Part shown: in pieces, positions 44,836-53,256 of the stretch
Position numbering within the stretch: the stretch's first letter is position 1
Layout of the letters: the number at the start of each line of letters is the position of its first letter
Assembly: GCA_002706335.1 (NCBI GenBank)
Contig: PAKZ01000031.1
Location: 148,698 to 212,697 of the forward strand
Source: Ahrensia sp.
GTDB taxonomy: Bacteria > Pseudomonadota > Alphaproteobacteria > Rhizobiales > Rhizobiaceae
DNA: 64,000 nt
Direction: 5' to 3'
Translations under genes and position numbers: made by a program
Notes under the pieces: model-generated
Database searches by the model: none
What the model saw: the letters and a program-made list of their open reading frames with translations, nothing else
What the model was told of the DNA's origin: nothing

Positions 44836-45576
44836 GTGAATGAGCGCGGTCCCGATCCCGTCCTGATCGTCCTGCATCAGGAAACATCCTCGCCGGGCCG
44901 TGTCGGCCAGGAACTGACCCGGATGGGCTTTTCGCTCGATATCCGCAGGCCGCCGCTCGGCGACGCGCTGCCCGAAACGCTCGAAAACCATTCCGGCGCC
45001 GTGGTGTTCGGAGGGCCGATGAGCGCCAATGACGAGGCCGACCATATCCGCGCCGAGACCGACTGGCTGGCCGTGCCGCTCAGGGAAAACAAGCCGCTGC
45101 TCGGCATCTGCCTCGGCGCGCAGATGCTGGTCAACCATCTCGGCGGCAAGGTCGAGGGCCATCCCGATGGTCTGGTCGAGATCGGCTGGGATCCGCTGAA
45201 GCCGACCAGGGAAGGCCGCGAGCTGATGGATTGGCCGGAGATGATCTACCAGTTTCACCGCGAGGGTTTCAGCCTGCCTTGCGGCGCGGTCCGGCTCGCG
45301 GAGGGCGAGACCTATGAAAACCAGGCGTTCCGCTACGGCGACAATGCCTGGGGCGTGCAGTTCCATGCCGAACTGACCCAGATGATGATGCAGCGCTGGG
45401 TGACGCGCGGCGCGCACCGTTTCACCCTGCCGGGCTCGCAGGTCGGCCGGGAGCATCTGTGGGGCCGGTTTCTCTATGACCGGCCGGTCTTGGACTGGCT
45501 TCGGCAGTTCCTCGACATGGTATTCGTCGAAACGCCCGCCCGGGCGCAGTCGGTGCTGGACCGCAAGGCTTCGTAA
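44836..45576 (+). CDS. Class I glutamine amidotransferase
   Basis: 246 residues. The catalytic triad is visible: Cys92 in GICLGAQM, His in WGVQFHAELTQ and Glu two residues later. The oxyanion strand is VVFGGPMSAND. The protein resembles the free-standing GuaA-type amidotransferases (YfeJ group) with unknown acceptors. It starts at a GTG 3 bp after the TerB gene. It ends 3 bp from the convergent MFS transporter gene. Confidence 0.9.
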   Translation: MNERGPDPVLIVLHQETSSPGRVGQELTRMGFSLDIRRPPLGDALPETLENHSGAVVFGGPMSANDEADHIRAETDWLAVPLRENKPLLGICLGAQMLVNHLGGKVEGHPDGLVEIGWDPLKPTREGRELMDWPEMIYQFHREGFSLPCGAVRLAEGETYENQAFRYGDNAWGVQFHAELTQMMMQRWVTRGAHRFTLPGSQVGREHLWGRFLYDRPVLDWLRQFLDMVFVETPARAQSVLDRKAS

Positions 45577-45579
45577 TTT

Positions 45580-46824
45580 CTACCCGCGCCGGTGCAGATA
45601 GCGCGCGTCGCGCAATTGCGGGAAGATGATCGCCCAGCCGACGGCGACGCCGACAGCCGCGACCCCGCCGAAGACGACCGCCGGAACGATGCCGATCCAG
45701 GCGGCCATGAAGCCGGCGCGGAATTCGCCGAGCTCGTTCGATGCGCCGAGGAAGACCATGTTGACGGCGTTGACGCGGCCGCGCACCTCGTCGGGCGTCC
45801 ACAATTGCAGCAGCGTCTCGCGGACATAGACGCTCACCATGTCTGTCGCCCCGACCAGCGCCAGTGCGACGATCGACAGCCAGGCGACGGTCGACATGCC
45901 GAAGATCGCGGTGAACAGCCCGAACAGGCCGACAAAGACCAGCAGGATCCGGCCGGCGTGGTCCTTGATCGGCGCGGCGGCGAGATAGGCGCCCATGGCG
46001 ATCGCGCCGATGCCGGGCGCGGCGCGTAAAATGCCGAGGCCCCAGGGGCCGAGATGCAGGATGTCGCGCGCATAGGCCGGCAACAGCGCCACCGCTCCGC
46101 CGAGCAGCACGGCGAAAAGATCGAGTGAAATCGCGCCGAGCACGACCTTTTCCTTGCGGATGTAACGCAGGCCGTCAAAGAGCGAGGAGAAGGTGACCTT
46201 CTTGACCTCGCCGCGCACCGGCGGCTTGGGGATGCGGGTGATCAGGAAAAACGCGATCAGGAACATCGCCGAGGCGACCGCATAGGCGACGACGGAGCCG
46301 ACGCCATAGAGCAGGCCGCCGGCGACCGGGCCGACGATGCTCGCAACCTGCCAGGACGACGCGTTCCAGGCGACCGCGTTGGCGAAATCCTTCTGCGGCA
46401 CGAGGTTGACGACCAGCGATTGCGAGGCGGGACCGAAAAAGGCGCGCGCGATGCCCATCCCGGTCAGCGCCACGAAGATCGGCATCGGACCGGTCAGCCC
46501 GTTGAGCGTCACCAGCAGGATCGCCGCCGCGCAAACGAATTCCAGCGCGATCGCCGTGCCCATGACGAGTCGGCGGCCGAAACGGTCCGCGACGGCGCCG
46601 GTCACCAACACGAGAATCAGGAGCGGCAGGAATTGCACCAGTCCGATAATGCCCAGATCCAGGGGATCGCGCGTCAGGTCGTAGACCTGCCAGCCAACAG
46701 CGACCGCGACGATCTGCACCGCGAAGGTCGAGCAGAAGCGCGCGATCCAGTAATCGACGAAAGCCTTGTGCGCAAAGGCGGCAAACCGGCCGGAATTGAT
46801 CGTATCGGAGGATTCTGTGGGCAT
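45580..46824 (-). CDS. MFS transporter (EntS/MFS_3-type)
   Basis: 414 residues with 12 predicted membrane helices. The loop 2-3 signature is present as AVADRFGRRLVMGTA, with PASQSLVVNLVPQKDFANAV in the following part, typical of the enterobactin-exporter-like MFS_3 group. The central loop (about 200-215) is short and basic. The ATG at 46824 is preferred to the frame start at 46851. The substrate cannot be told from the sequence, and no biosynthetic or regulator gene is adjacent. Confidence 0.9.
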   Translation of the reverse strand: MPTESSDTINSGRFAAFAHKAFVDYWIARFCSTFAVQIVAVAVGWQVYDLTRDPLDLGIIGLVQFLPLLILVLVTGAVADRFGRRLVMGTAIALEFVCAAAILLVTLNGLTGPMPIFVALTGMGIARAFFGPASQSLVVNLVPQKDFANAVAWNASSWQVASIVGPVAGGLLYGVGSVVAYAVASAMFLIAFFLITRIPKPPVRGEVKKVTFSSLFDGLRYIRKEKVVLGAISLDLFAVLLGGAVALLPAYARDILHLGPWGLGILRAAPGIGAIAMGAYLAAAPIKDHAGRILLVFVGLFGLFTAIFGMSTVAWLSIVALALVGATDMVSVYVRETLLQLWTPDEVRGRVNAVNMVFLGASNELGEFRAGFMAAWIGIVPAVVFGGVAAVGVAVGWAIIFPQLRDARYLHRRG

Positions 46825-46963
46825 GGCCAGCCACCGATATTGGCTTTGCAATCGCTTGGCAAAGAGGAAATCGCCACCGCTACAATTTCACGATGTTCGC
46901 TTCGCCTTGCAGCCGGGCCCGGGAACGCCTAAGTGAAACGCGGCAAATCAAGGGAGACGGCGC

Positions 46964-47257
46964 GTGGGCCTGACGATCATCCAAACCCTGCTTTTCGTGA
47001 TCGGGATCTATAAATGGATCGTGATCGCCATGGTCATTTTCTCGTGGCTCTACGCGTTCAACGTGGTCAACAATTCAAACCGCTTTGTCGCGATGGTGGG
47101 CGAATTCCTCTACAAGGCGACCGAGCCGTTGCTTCGGCCCATTCGCAGGATCATGCCCGATCTTGGCGGCCTCGACATTTCCCCGATCATCCTGTTCGTG
47201 ATCATCTTCTTCGTCGAACGCATCATCATCAACGTGCTTGCTCCGGCCATCGTCTGA
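46964..47257 (+). CDS. YggT-family membrane protein
   Basis: 97 residues, GTG start behind GGGAGA. Two hydrophobic segments (about 3-35 and 70-95) surround the family signature LYKATEPLLRPIRRIMPDLG. YggT proteins occur near division and translation genes and are involved in envelope or osmotic functions. It overlaps the DUF167 gene by one base, the common YggT-YggU pairing. Confidence 0.92.
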   Translation: MGLTIIQTLLFVIGIYKWIVIAMVIFSWLYAFNVVNNSNRFVAMVGEFLYKATEPLLRPIRRIMPDLGGLDISPIILFVIIFFVERIIINVLAPAIV

Positions 47258-47580
47258 TGTCGCTGCCCGCCTTCGCCCGCCCGGGCGACGGCCATCTCGA
47301 CATATTCCTGCGCGTGACACCCAATGCGTCGCGCGATGCGATCGAGGGTGCGGAGACGCGCGACGACGGACAGGTGCGGTTGCGCGTTCGCGTTACCGCA
47401 CAGCCGGAGAAAGGCAAGGCCAACAAGGCGGTGACGGCGCTGCTGGCCAAGGCGCTGCGCCTGCCGAAATCCTCATTCGCCGTCATCGCGGGCGAAACGG
47501 CGCGCGACAAGACAATACGGGTTGATGGCGGCGATCTGCATGAGGCAATCGCCGAACTGGGGCGCGCGCACGGCGGCTAG
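47257..47580 (+). CDS. DUF167 (YggU) family protein
   Basis: 107 residues. The family pattern is DIFLRVTPNASRDAIEG, VRVTAQPEKGKANKAVTALL and LPKSSFAVIAGETARDKTI. The start codon overlaps the stop codon of the YggT gene. The fold is known but the biological role is not. The next gene follows after 27 bp. Confidence 0.93.
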   Translation: MSLPAFARPGDGHLDIFLRVTPNASRDAIEGAETRDDGQVRLRVRVTAQPEKGKANKAVTALLAKALRLPKSSFAVIAGETARDKTIRVDGGDLHEAIAELGRAHGG

Positions 47581-47607
47581 CGCCGGCAATCGGCAGGAAG
47601 GAAGTTC

Positions 47608-47994
47608 ATGGCACGCACGCTTGTATCGTCAGGCTCGTATCTGGAGCCGGAAATCGGATTCAGCCGGGCCGTTCGCATTGGAAACACGGTCGCCGTCGCG
47701 GGCACCGCGCCGATCGCGGCCGGCGGCGGCACGGACGGGGTCGGAGATGTCTATCGCCAGACCGTGCGCTGTCTTGAGATCGTCGAGGCCGCGCTCGCCG
47801 AGGCCGGCGCTTCGCTGAATGATGTCATCCGCACCCGCATCATGCTGACGGACGTATCGCTGTGGAAGGACGCGGCCAGTGCGCATGGCGAGGTCTTTTC
47901 GGCCATCCGTCCGGTTTGCACCGTTGTCGAGGTTTCGGGGTTCGTCGATCCGGACTGGCTCGTGGAACTGGAAGTCGACGCGGTCATCGGTTGA
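47608..47994 (+). CDS. RidA-family (YjgF) protein
   Basis: 128 residues. Family elements are YLEPEIGFSRAVRIGNTVAV, VAGTAPIA, then DVIRTRIMLTDVSLW and the end segment PVCTVVEVSGFVDPDWLVEL. The conserved Arg (in DVIRTRIM) is present, and Glu in TVVEVSGF fits the active-site region, so enamine/imine deaminase activity is plausible. It is of the subgroup with a short N-terminus. It starts behind AGGAAGG. Confidence 0.92.
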   Translation: MARTLVSSGSYLEPEIGFSRAVRIGNTVAVAGTAPIAAGGGTDGVGDVYRQTVRCLEIVEAALAEAGASLNDVIRTRIMLTDVSLWKDAASAHGEVFSAIRPVCTVVEVSGFVDPDWLVELEVDAVIG

Positions 47995-48075
47995 GGGGCG
48001 GCGTGACAGCGCCACGGCGCTTCCCGTAAACTGGCATCGCCGGTTTTTCCCAACGGTCCGGGACGCGACGCGCAG

Positions 48076-48183
48076 GTGCTGCTCCGTTCGAGCAAGGTTC
48101 GCCGCGAATGTCCGACCTGCGGGCTCGTCCTGCACGACGCCGACGCGATCCATTGCAACCATTGCGGGACCACGCTGCAATAA
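48076..48183 (+). CDS. Very small zinc-ribbon protein (possible)
   Basis: A frame of 35 codons from a GTG at 48076 ends in two CxxC pairs: ECPTCGL and HCNHCGTTL, spaced 12 residues apart, typical of a zinc ribbon. The frame is open back to about 48014 without an ATG, so the true start may be an unusual codon. It lies 80 bp after the RidA gene in the same direction and ends 26 bp before the convergent LysR gene. The regular CxxC-x11-CxxC pattern makes chance unlikely, but no family was recognised. Confidence 0.5.
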   Translation: MLLRSSKVRRECPTCGLVLHDADAIHCNHCGTTLQ

Positions 48184-48209
48184 AGACGGAAGGCGGGGTC
48201 CCGGGCTCG

Positions 48210-49124
48210 TCATGAAAGCGCCAGTTCGGCTGTATCGCGGCGCGCCTTGTCCAGCGCCCACGCCTTGAAGGCCTCGACCTTCGGGCTCGTCCATCTTGCC
48301 GGTGCGCCGATCAGGCAAAAGCGCCCCATCGCGGTTTCGCATTTGAGATCCGGGAAGGGCAAGACAAGCGTGCCCGAGTCCAGTTCATCGCGGGCCAGCA
48401 CGAGGTCGCCCATTACGATGCCTGCGCCCATGACCGCGGCTTTCAGGGCCATGTCCAGATTCGGAAAGACATTGCCCGACATCGGATCGCCCCCGCCAAT
48501 GCCGAATGCGGCAAGCCATGTATTCCAGTCGTCACGCTCGGGGCCTTCGTGCAGGAGCGTGAACCGGGCGAGGTCTTCGGGTTTGCGTAGCGGCGCCTCG
48601 CCGTTCAGCAGTCGCGGCGAGCAGGCCGGCGACAGCAGCAGCGGAAGCAAGGGCAGGACGGCGATGTCCGGCGCCCGGTTCGGCACGTATTCTACCGAGA
48701 AGCCGAGATCGAATTCGTCAGTGTCCAAGCCGTCCGCAAGAAAGAAACCTGTCGTCAGCCGTACGCCAAAGTCCGGGTGAAGCGCCTGGAATTCGGCGAG
48801 GCCGGGGATGAGCCAGCGAATCGACATCGTCGGCGGGCAGATGATGCGCAAATCTTCGCGCTCGCGAGTGAGGCGGGCGGTTTCGGCTGCGATACGGCCG
48901 AACGTCTCGGAGAGGACGGGCAGATACCTGTGTCCGGCGACGGTCAATTCCAGGCCCTGCGGCAGCCGGCGGAACAACTGGACGCCGAGATGTTCCTCAA
49001 GAAGCTTCACATGACGGCTGATCGCTCCGCGCGTAACGAAGAGTTCCTCGGCCGCTTGCGCGTAATTGCCGTGGCGGGCGGCGGCTTCGAAGGCCCTCAG
49101 TGAATTGAGCGGCGGCAGACGCAT
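48210..49124 (-). CDS. LysR-family transcriptional regulator (GcvA-like)
   Basis: 304 residues. The N-terminal winged helix (LPPLNSLRAFEAAARHGNYA, then FVTRGAISRHVKLLEEHLGV) and the ligand-binding domain after residue 90 are of the GcvA type. It is divergent from the DUF1127 gene at 49211, with only 86 bp between them, so that gene may be its target. The inducer is unknown. Confidence 0.92.
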   Translation of the reverse strand: MRLPPLNSLRAFEAAARHGNYAQAAEELFVTRGAISRHVKLLEEHLGVQLFRRLPQGLELTVAGHRYLPVLSETFGRIAAETARLTREREDLRIICPPTMSIRWLIPGLAEFQALHPDFGVRLTTGFFLADGLDTDEFDLGFSVEYVPNRAPDIAVLPLLPLLLSPACSPRLLNGEAPLRKPEDLARFTLLHEGPERDDWNTWLAAFGIGGGDPMSGNVFPNLDMALKAAVMGAGIVMGDLVLARDELDSGTLVLPFPDLKCETAMGRFCLIGAPARWTSPKVEAFKAWALDKARRDTAELALS

Positions 49125-49210
49125 CGTGCAGGGTCAGTTATCCTAAGCCTAATGGTCAGAAAGCTTGGTTTGCGGCAGGTCTCGTCCAAGACTATCCGTA
49201 ATGGCGGCAA

Positions 49211-49510
49211 ATGGTCAATCGTAAGGAAATGGCCGTGTTTTTTGACGCTTCCGCCTGTTTTTTGCGCGTTCGCCGGCCTTTCTGGCTACCCTCGCTTTAT
49301 CTCCACCTATTCAGGAAAATTGTATCGGCGCGCCGCGTCAAGGCCGCACGCGCGGATATGCGGCGCGATCTGGAGCGTCTCGCGAAGACGTCACTGCATC
49401 TCCTGGCGGATATCGGTCTGCCGCAAGGCGGCGAGGGCGGGCCGGCATGCATTCCCTCTTCGCATGGCGAAAAGAGGCGCTCTTATCTGGACCGCCCGAA
49501 AGTGCTCTGA
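49211..49510 (+). CDS. Small DUF1127-like protein
   Basis: 99 codons. The core (about 44-75, ADMRRDLERLAKTSLHLLAD followed by IGLPQ) fits the DUF1127 pattern: charged helix, RELxxLsxxxLxDIGLxR. The N-terminal 40 residues are hydrophobic and aromatic and are unusual for this family, and the final 25 residues have no match, so the ends of the gene are uncertain. DUF1127 proteins affect phosphate and carbon metabolism through small RNA binding in related bacteria. It is divergent from the LysR gene. Confidence 0.55.
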   Translation: MVNRKEMAVFFDASACFLRVRRPFWLPSLYLHLFRKIVSARRVKAARADMRRDLERLAKTSLHLLADIGLPQGGEGGPACIPSSHGEKRRSYLDRPKVL

Positions 49511-49532
49511 AGACCGGCTGGTTCCGGCGATC

Positions 49533-50069
49533 CTAGCCCTTCGCGGACTTGGCGCGCTCGACGGCCTCGAGGATCAGCGTCTTGGCGGTGTCGACATTCT
49601 GCCAGCCGCCGATCTTCACCCATTTGCCGGGTTCCAGATCCTTGTAGTGCTCGAAGAAATGCTCGATCTGCTTGAGCGTGATTTCCGGCAGGTCGTTATA
49701 GTCCTTCACACTGTCATAGCGCTTGGTCAGGGCGTGCGTCGGCACGGCGATGATCTTCTCGTCCTGACCGGAATTGTCCTCCATCAGCATCACGCCGATC
49801 GGGCGCACATTGATGACGCAGCCTGGAATGAGCGGGCGCGTGTTGCACACCAGAACGTCGATCGGGTCGCCGTCGTCGGACAGCGTGTGAGGCACGAAGC
49901 CGTAATTTCCCGGATAGGTCATCGGCGTGTAGAGGAAACGGTCGACGACGAGGACGCCGGCATCCTTATCCATCTCGTATTTGATCGGCTGGCCGCCGAC
50001 GGGGACCTCGATGATGACATTGACGTCTTCGGGGGGATTGTTGCCGATGGAAATGGCTTCGATGCGCAT
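49533..50069 (-). CDS. ppa: Inorganic pyrophosphatase
   Basis: 178 residues, a family I soluble pyrophosphatase. Motifs are [20 protein letters not shown], the signature [10 protein letters not shown] with its metal-binding aspartates, and [20 protein letters not shown]. It hydrolyses pyrophosphate to phosphate. The start at 50069 is behind AAGGAG. It stands alone on the minus strand. Confidence 0.96.
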   Translation of the reverse strand: MRIEAISIGNNPPEDVNVIIEVPVGGQPIKYEMDKDAGVLVVDRFLYTPMTYPGNYGFVPHTLSDDGDPIDVLVCNTRPLIPGCVINVRPIGVMLMEDNSGQDEKIIAVPTHALTKRYDSVKDYNDLPEITLKQIEHFFEHYKDLEPGKWVKIGGWQNVDTAKTLILEAVERAKSAKG

Positions 50070-50208
50070 CTGGTGCTCCTTGGAGATGGCGGGCTGATAC
50101 CGGGTTTTGGGGTGCGGTGCAACATCGCCGAAGGTCGCGGATCCTTATCTGCATTGCCGCGCCGCCGCCGGGGTGGCATTCTGCGCCGGTTCAACAGGAC
50201 ATGCGACA

Positions 50209-50832
50209 ATGCGCTTCTCCCTATTCCCGGTTTTCGCCCTGGTCTGCGCCTTTCTTTCGGCGCCCGCCGCCCTTGCGCAAGAGGAGGGCGAGCTCTCGTC
50301 GATCTACACGAAAATGGATTTCGAGACCGGTTGCATCCGCATGTCGGTCGACGAGGTCGGCGCGAGTTTTTCCTGCGCGGGCCATCGCGGCTATGGCATC
50401 CTTTTTGCTGAAAGCGACCTGCGCCAGTCCGTCTTTTTCGGCTATGTCGGCCCGTGGTACGCCGATGGCGCGTGGGAGAGCTTCAGCGCTTTCAACCAGA
50501 CCAACGACACGGTGGAATGGCGGCTCAGCGACGGCCGTCCCTACGCCACGATCCTGCGCTGGTACATCGAGAACCCGAACCCCGACACGGGCGCGCCGGA
50601 CGAGGCGCATCGCGGTCAGGTTCTGGTCGTCTCGCGGGTCGCCCAGCCGGGCGAGGGCAGTGCCTGCGTGGTCGGCTATGTCGACGCGCTCGCCAATCCG
50701 AACGCCAACGAGATGGCCCGCGACGTCGCCGATACGCTGGCTGCGGATTTTACCTGTATGAGCGATGCGCCGGCCTATCACGGCCAGCGCGGCCCTCTCG
50801 CCGGCGAGCCGATGCGCGTCTTAGGACAATGA
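50209..50832 (+). CDS. Exported protein of unknown function
   Basis: 207 residues. A typical signal peptide (MRFSLFPVFALVCAFLSAPA, cleaved after ALAQ) sends it to the periplasm. The mature part contains cysteines in TGCIRM and FSCAGH and two further ones (SACVVG, FTCMSD), spaced as for disulfides. No family was recognised. The frame is open upstream, but the start at 50209 is required for the signal peptide. It lies between ppa and the acetyltransferase gene; 152 bp of non-coding DNA follow. Confidence 0.8.
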   Translation: MRFSLFPVFALVCAFLSAPAALAQEEGELSSIYTKMDFETGCIRMSVDEVGASFSCAGHRGYGILFAESDLRQSVFFGYVGPWYADGAWESFSAFNQTNDTVEWRLSDGRPYATILRWYIENPNPDTGAPDEAHRGQVLVVSRVAQPGEGSACVVGYVDALANPNANEMARDVADTLAADFTCMSDAPAYHGQRGPLAGEPMRVLGQ

Positions 50833-50985
50833 GCCGTCCCGGCCTGTCCTGCATGATCGCAGCGGGCTGTCGAAGGGATCGCGCGCTTCCAATGTCCTGA
50901 AATTTCGCGAACGTCCATGCGCGTTCCGGCAATCTCAAATACGGTGAATGACAGTGTATCACCGGTGGCGAAACGACGCGTTCGC

Positions 50986-51492
50986 CTACTGCCAGACGAA
51001 GGCGATCTTGCGCAGGCGCTGGTCCTCGAAGGTCTCGTAGCCCTGGGCGATGTCCTTGCCGCCATGGCCGGCGTAGAAATTCATCGCCATGTCATTGTCT
51101 TCCAGAGCCCAGATGACGAGGCCGTCGCAGCCATGGTTCCTGAGATCCGTGCGTGCGGCGTTGAATAGCCGTGTGCCGACGCCGATGCCCTGATATTCGG
51201 GTCGGATGTAGAGCTCGTAGATTTCGCCTTCCTGCGGCAGGGCGCGGGCCCGGTTCAGCCCGAAGGTGCAGTAGCCCGCAATGGCGCCGCCGAAATCGAC
51301 GACCAGAACCGAGGTGCCGCGCTGGATGGCGCGTTTCCACCAGCCGGCATGGCGGCGGCCGATCATGCCGCGCAGCGATTTATGCGGGATCAGACCGGCA
51401 TAGGCGCTCTGCCACGACGCGGCGTGAACATCCGCGATCTGGGCGGCGTCTCGCGAGGATGCGGGCCGGATTTCTACGGTCAATTGCGACAT
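50986..51492 (-). CDS. GNAT-family N-acetyltransferase
   Basis: 168 residues. The GNAT acetyl-CoA-binding motif A is present as IYELYIRPEYQGIGVGTRLF, and the N-terminal EIRPASSRDAAQIADVHAAS is typical. The start at 51492 (MSQLTVEIRP) is chosen over the upstream frame. The substrate is unknown. It is followed on the chromosome by 158 bp without a gene before ccmG. Confidence 0.9.
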   Translation of the reverse strand: MSQLTVEIRPASSRDAAQIADVHAASWQSAYAGLIPHKSLRGMIGRRHAGWWKRAIQRGTSVLVVDFGGAIAGYCTFGLNRARALPQEGEIYELYIRPEYQGIGVGTRLFNAARTDLRNHGCDGLVIWALEDNDMAMNFYAGHGGKDIAQGYETFEDQRLRKIAFVWQ

Positions 51493-51650
51493 GGCCGGCC
51501 AAACATGCTTTACCGCCAGTTGGGCGGCAAGACGCAAGCGGCGAATGTGATCTTCTATTCACACCCTGTTCGGCGTTTCGCACAAAAGCCGGATTGCCGA
51601 TGGTCAAAATCCGTTACCGGAACTTGCCGGTGCCGGGAGAGCGTCTGTGG

Positions 51651-52253
51651 TCAGCCCTGCGGCGTTTCGCCCCTGAGGCGCGGCAGGATTTCCGTCTCGA
51701 CCGCTTCCGGCGTCAGCGGTCCCGTATATTTGTAGATGATCGTCCGGTTCGCATCGACGATGTAGGATTCCGGAACGCCATAGACGCCCCATTCGATGGC
51801 GGCGCGGCCGGAATTGTCCTCGCCGGCCACGGCGAAGGGATTGCCGAGACCGTTCAGGAACTGCAGCGCGTTGGCGTTCTTGTCCTTGTAGTTCACGCCC
51901 GCGATGGTCACCCCTTCCTCTTTGGCCAGCGCCATCAGCAGCGGATGTTCCTGCCGGCAGGGCACACACCAGGACGCCCAGACATTGACCAGCACCGGTT
52001 TGTCGGGGAACTGCGCCGGATCGAACCCGGGCAACTGGTCGCCGTCCGGGCCGGTCAGGCCTTCGATCGCGGGCAGGGTCAGTTGCGGCGCGGGCTTGCC
52101 GATCAGCATGGACGGGATTTCGGAGGCGTCGCGGCCGGGTTTCAGCATCATCACGGCGAACAGGATGACGATCAGGAAGAAGACGATGCCCGGAATGAAG
52201 ACCGCGAGATTGGTCTTCTTCCCGGTCTTTGTGTTGCTTGTCGTCTCGCTCAT
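51651..52253 (-). CDS. ccmG: Cytochrome c maturation thioredoxin CcmG/DsbE
   Basis: 200 residues. An N-terminal membrane anchor (about 13-37, LAVFIPGIVFFLIVILFAVM) is followed by a periplasmic thioredoxin domain with ASWCVPCRQEHPLL (CxxC near residue 96) and the GVYGVPESYIVDANR cis-proline segment. It reduces the apocytochrome or CcmH cysteines before haem attachment. It is the last gene of the ccm cluster, separated from ccmCD by map. No ccmE, F, H or I gene is in view; these usually lie elsewhere in this group. Confidence 0.95.
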   Translation of the reverse strand: MSETTSNTKTGKKTNLAVFIPGIVFFLIVILFAVMMLKPGRDASEIPSMLIGKPAPQLTLPAIEGLTGPDGDQLPGFDPAQFPDKPVLVNVWASWCVPCRQEHPLLMALAKEEGVTIAGVNYKDKNANALQFLNGLGNPFAVAGEDNSGRAAIEWGVYGVPESYIVDANRTIIYKYTGPLTPEAVETEILPRLRGETPQG

Positions 52254-52307
52254 GGTCTTTTCCGAGTTTGTCGTCCGCGCCTGATATAGGGTTCGGCCAC
52301 CGTTGCG

Positions 52308-53060
52308 TCAGCCCGGAAGCGTCACGACGATCGGTCCGTTCTTCGTGGTGACGACGGTGTGCTCATATTGCACGGTCGGCGCCCGCGGAGCGCTGAACAG
52401 CGTCCATGGGTCGTCATCGCGATCGTCCGCCCATTCCGCGCCCATCGACAGGAAGGGCTCGACCGTGAAGACCAGCCCCTCGGTCATACGACGGCGTTCG
52501 GACCGGTCGGGCCATGTGGCGATTTCGCCCGGTTCCTCATGCAGGGACCGGCCGACGCCATGGCTCGCGAGGTTCTTCACGAGGGTATAGCGGTTGCGGC
52601 GGGCAAAATCGCCGACCGCATTGCCGATATCGGCTAGCGGCCTGTCGGTCGCCACGGTTCGGATGCCGGCCCACATGGCGCGTTTCCCGTCCCGGCACAG
52701 CTTCACAACCGCCTTTGACACGGGCGGGACCGCGAAGGACGCGCCGGTGTCGGCAAAGAAGCCGTCCTTTTCCGCCGAGACGTCGATATTGACGAGGTCG
52801 CCTTTGCGGATTGTCCGGTCTCCGGGGATGCCGTGGGCGATCTCCTCGTTCACGCTGATGCAGGTCGCGCCGGGAAATCCGTAGCAGAGTTCCGGCGCGG
52901 GGCGCGCATCGGCGTCCTCCATGACCTTGCGGCCAATCGCGTCCAGCTCGGCCGTTGTCATGCCCGGTTCGAGCGCCGAGCTCATCGCCTCGACGGCATT
53001 GGCGACAACGCGACCGATTTCCTTAAGGCCGATGAGTTCGTCTTCTTGGGTGATCGTCAT
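52308..53060 (-). CDS. map: Type I methionine aminopeptidase inside the ccm cluster
   Basis: 250 residues. Metal ligands occur in VNIDVSAEKDGFFADTGASF (two Asp), KNLASHGVGRSLHEEP (His), FTVEPFL (Glu) and QYEHTVV (Glu). The enzyme removes the initiator methionine from new proteins. It lies between ccmD and ccmG, on the same strand and probably in the same transcript, where related genomes usually have the two ccm genes directly adjacent. It may be a second, accessory copy of map; no other copy is in the window. Confidence 0.93.
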   Translation of the reverse strand: MTITQEDELIGLKEIGRVVANAVEAMSSALEPGMTTAELDAIGRKVMEDADARPAPELCYGFPGATCISVNEEIAHGIPGDRTIRKGDLVNIDVSAEKDGFFADTGASFAVPPVSKAVVKLCRDGKRAMWAGIRTVATDRPLADIGNAVGDFARRNRYTLVKNLASHGVGRSLHEEPGEIATWPDRSERRRMTEGLVFTVEPFLSMGAEWADDRDDDPWTLFSAPRAPTVQYEHTVVTTKNGPIVVTLPG

Positions 53061-53100
53061 GTCGGTTCCTGTGCCGGCGGGGCGTTCGGCGGGTCGGCCG

Positions 53101-53253
53101 TCAGCCTTCGGAGCGGCGGCGTATGCCCGCCTCTTCCAGCCGCTTGAGTTCGGCGAGGCGGCCGCGGCGGTCCAGCCAGAGCCACAGGCCGATGCCGCCG
53201 AGAACGACGGCGGTCAGCGCGTAGGAGACGAAGACATATTGCTCGTGCGTCAT
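53101..53253 (-). CDS. ccmD: Haem exporter subunit CcmD
   Basis: A 50-residue protein. The start MTHEQYVFVSYALTAVVLGG, one membrane helix and the basic tail (LDRRGRLAELKRLEEAGI) are typical of CcmD, which releases haem-loaded CcmE from the CcmABCD complex. It begins 3 bp after the ccmC stop codon, in the standard ccmC-ccmD order. Confidence 0.93.
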   Translation of the reverse strand: MTHEQYVFVSYALTAVVLGGIGLWLWLDRRGRLAELKRLEEAGIRRRSEG

Positions 53254-53256
53254 GGC

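Noticed and set aside
49152..50411. 419-codon plus-strand frame across ppa
   Set aside because: It lies antisense to an unmistakable pyrophosphatase gene and its translation has no recognisable domain.
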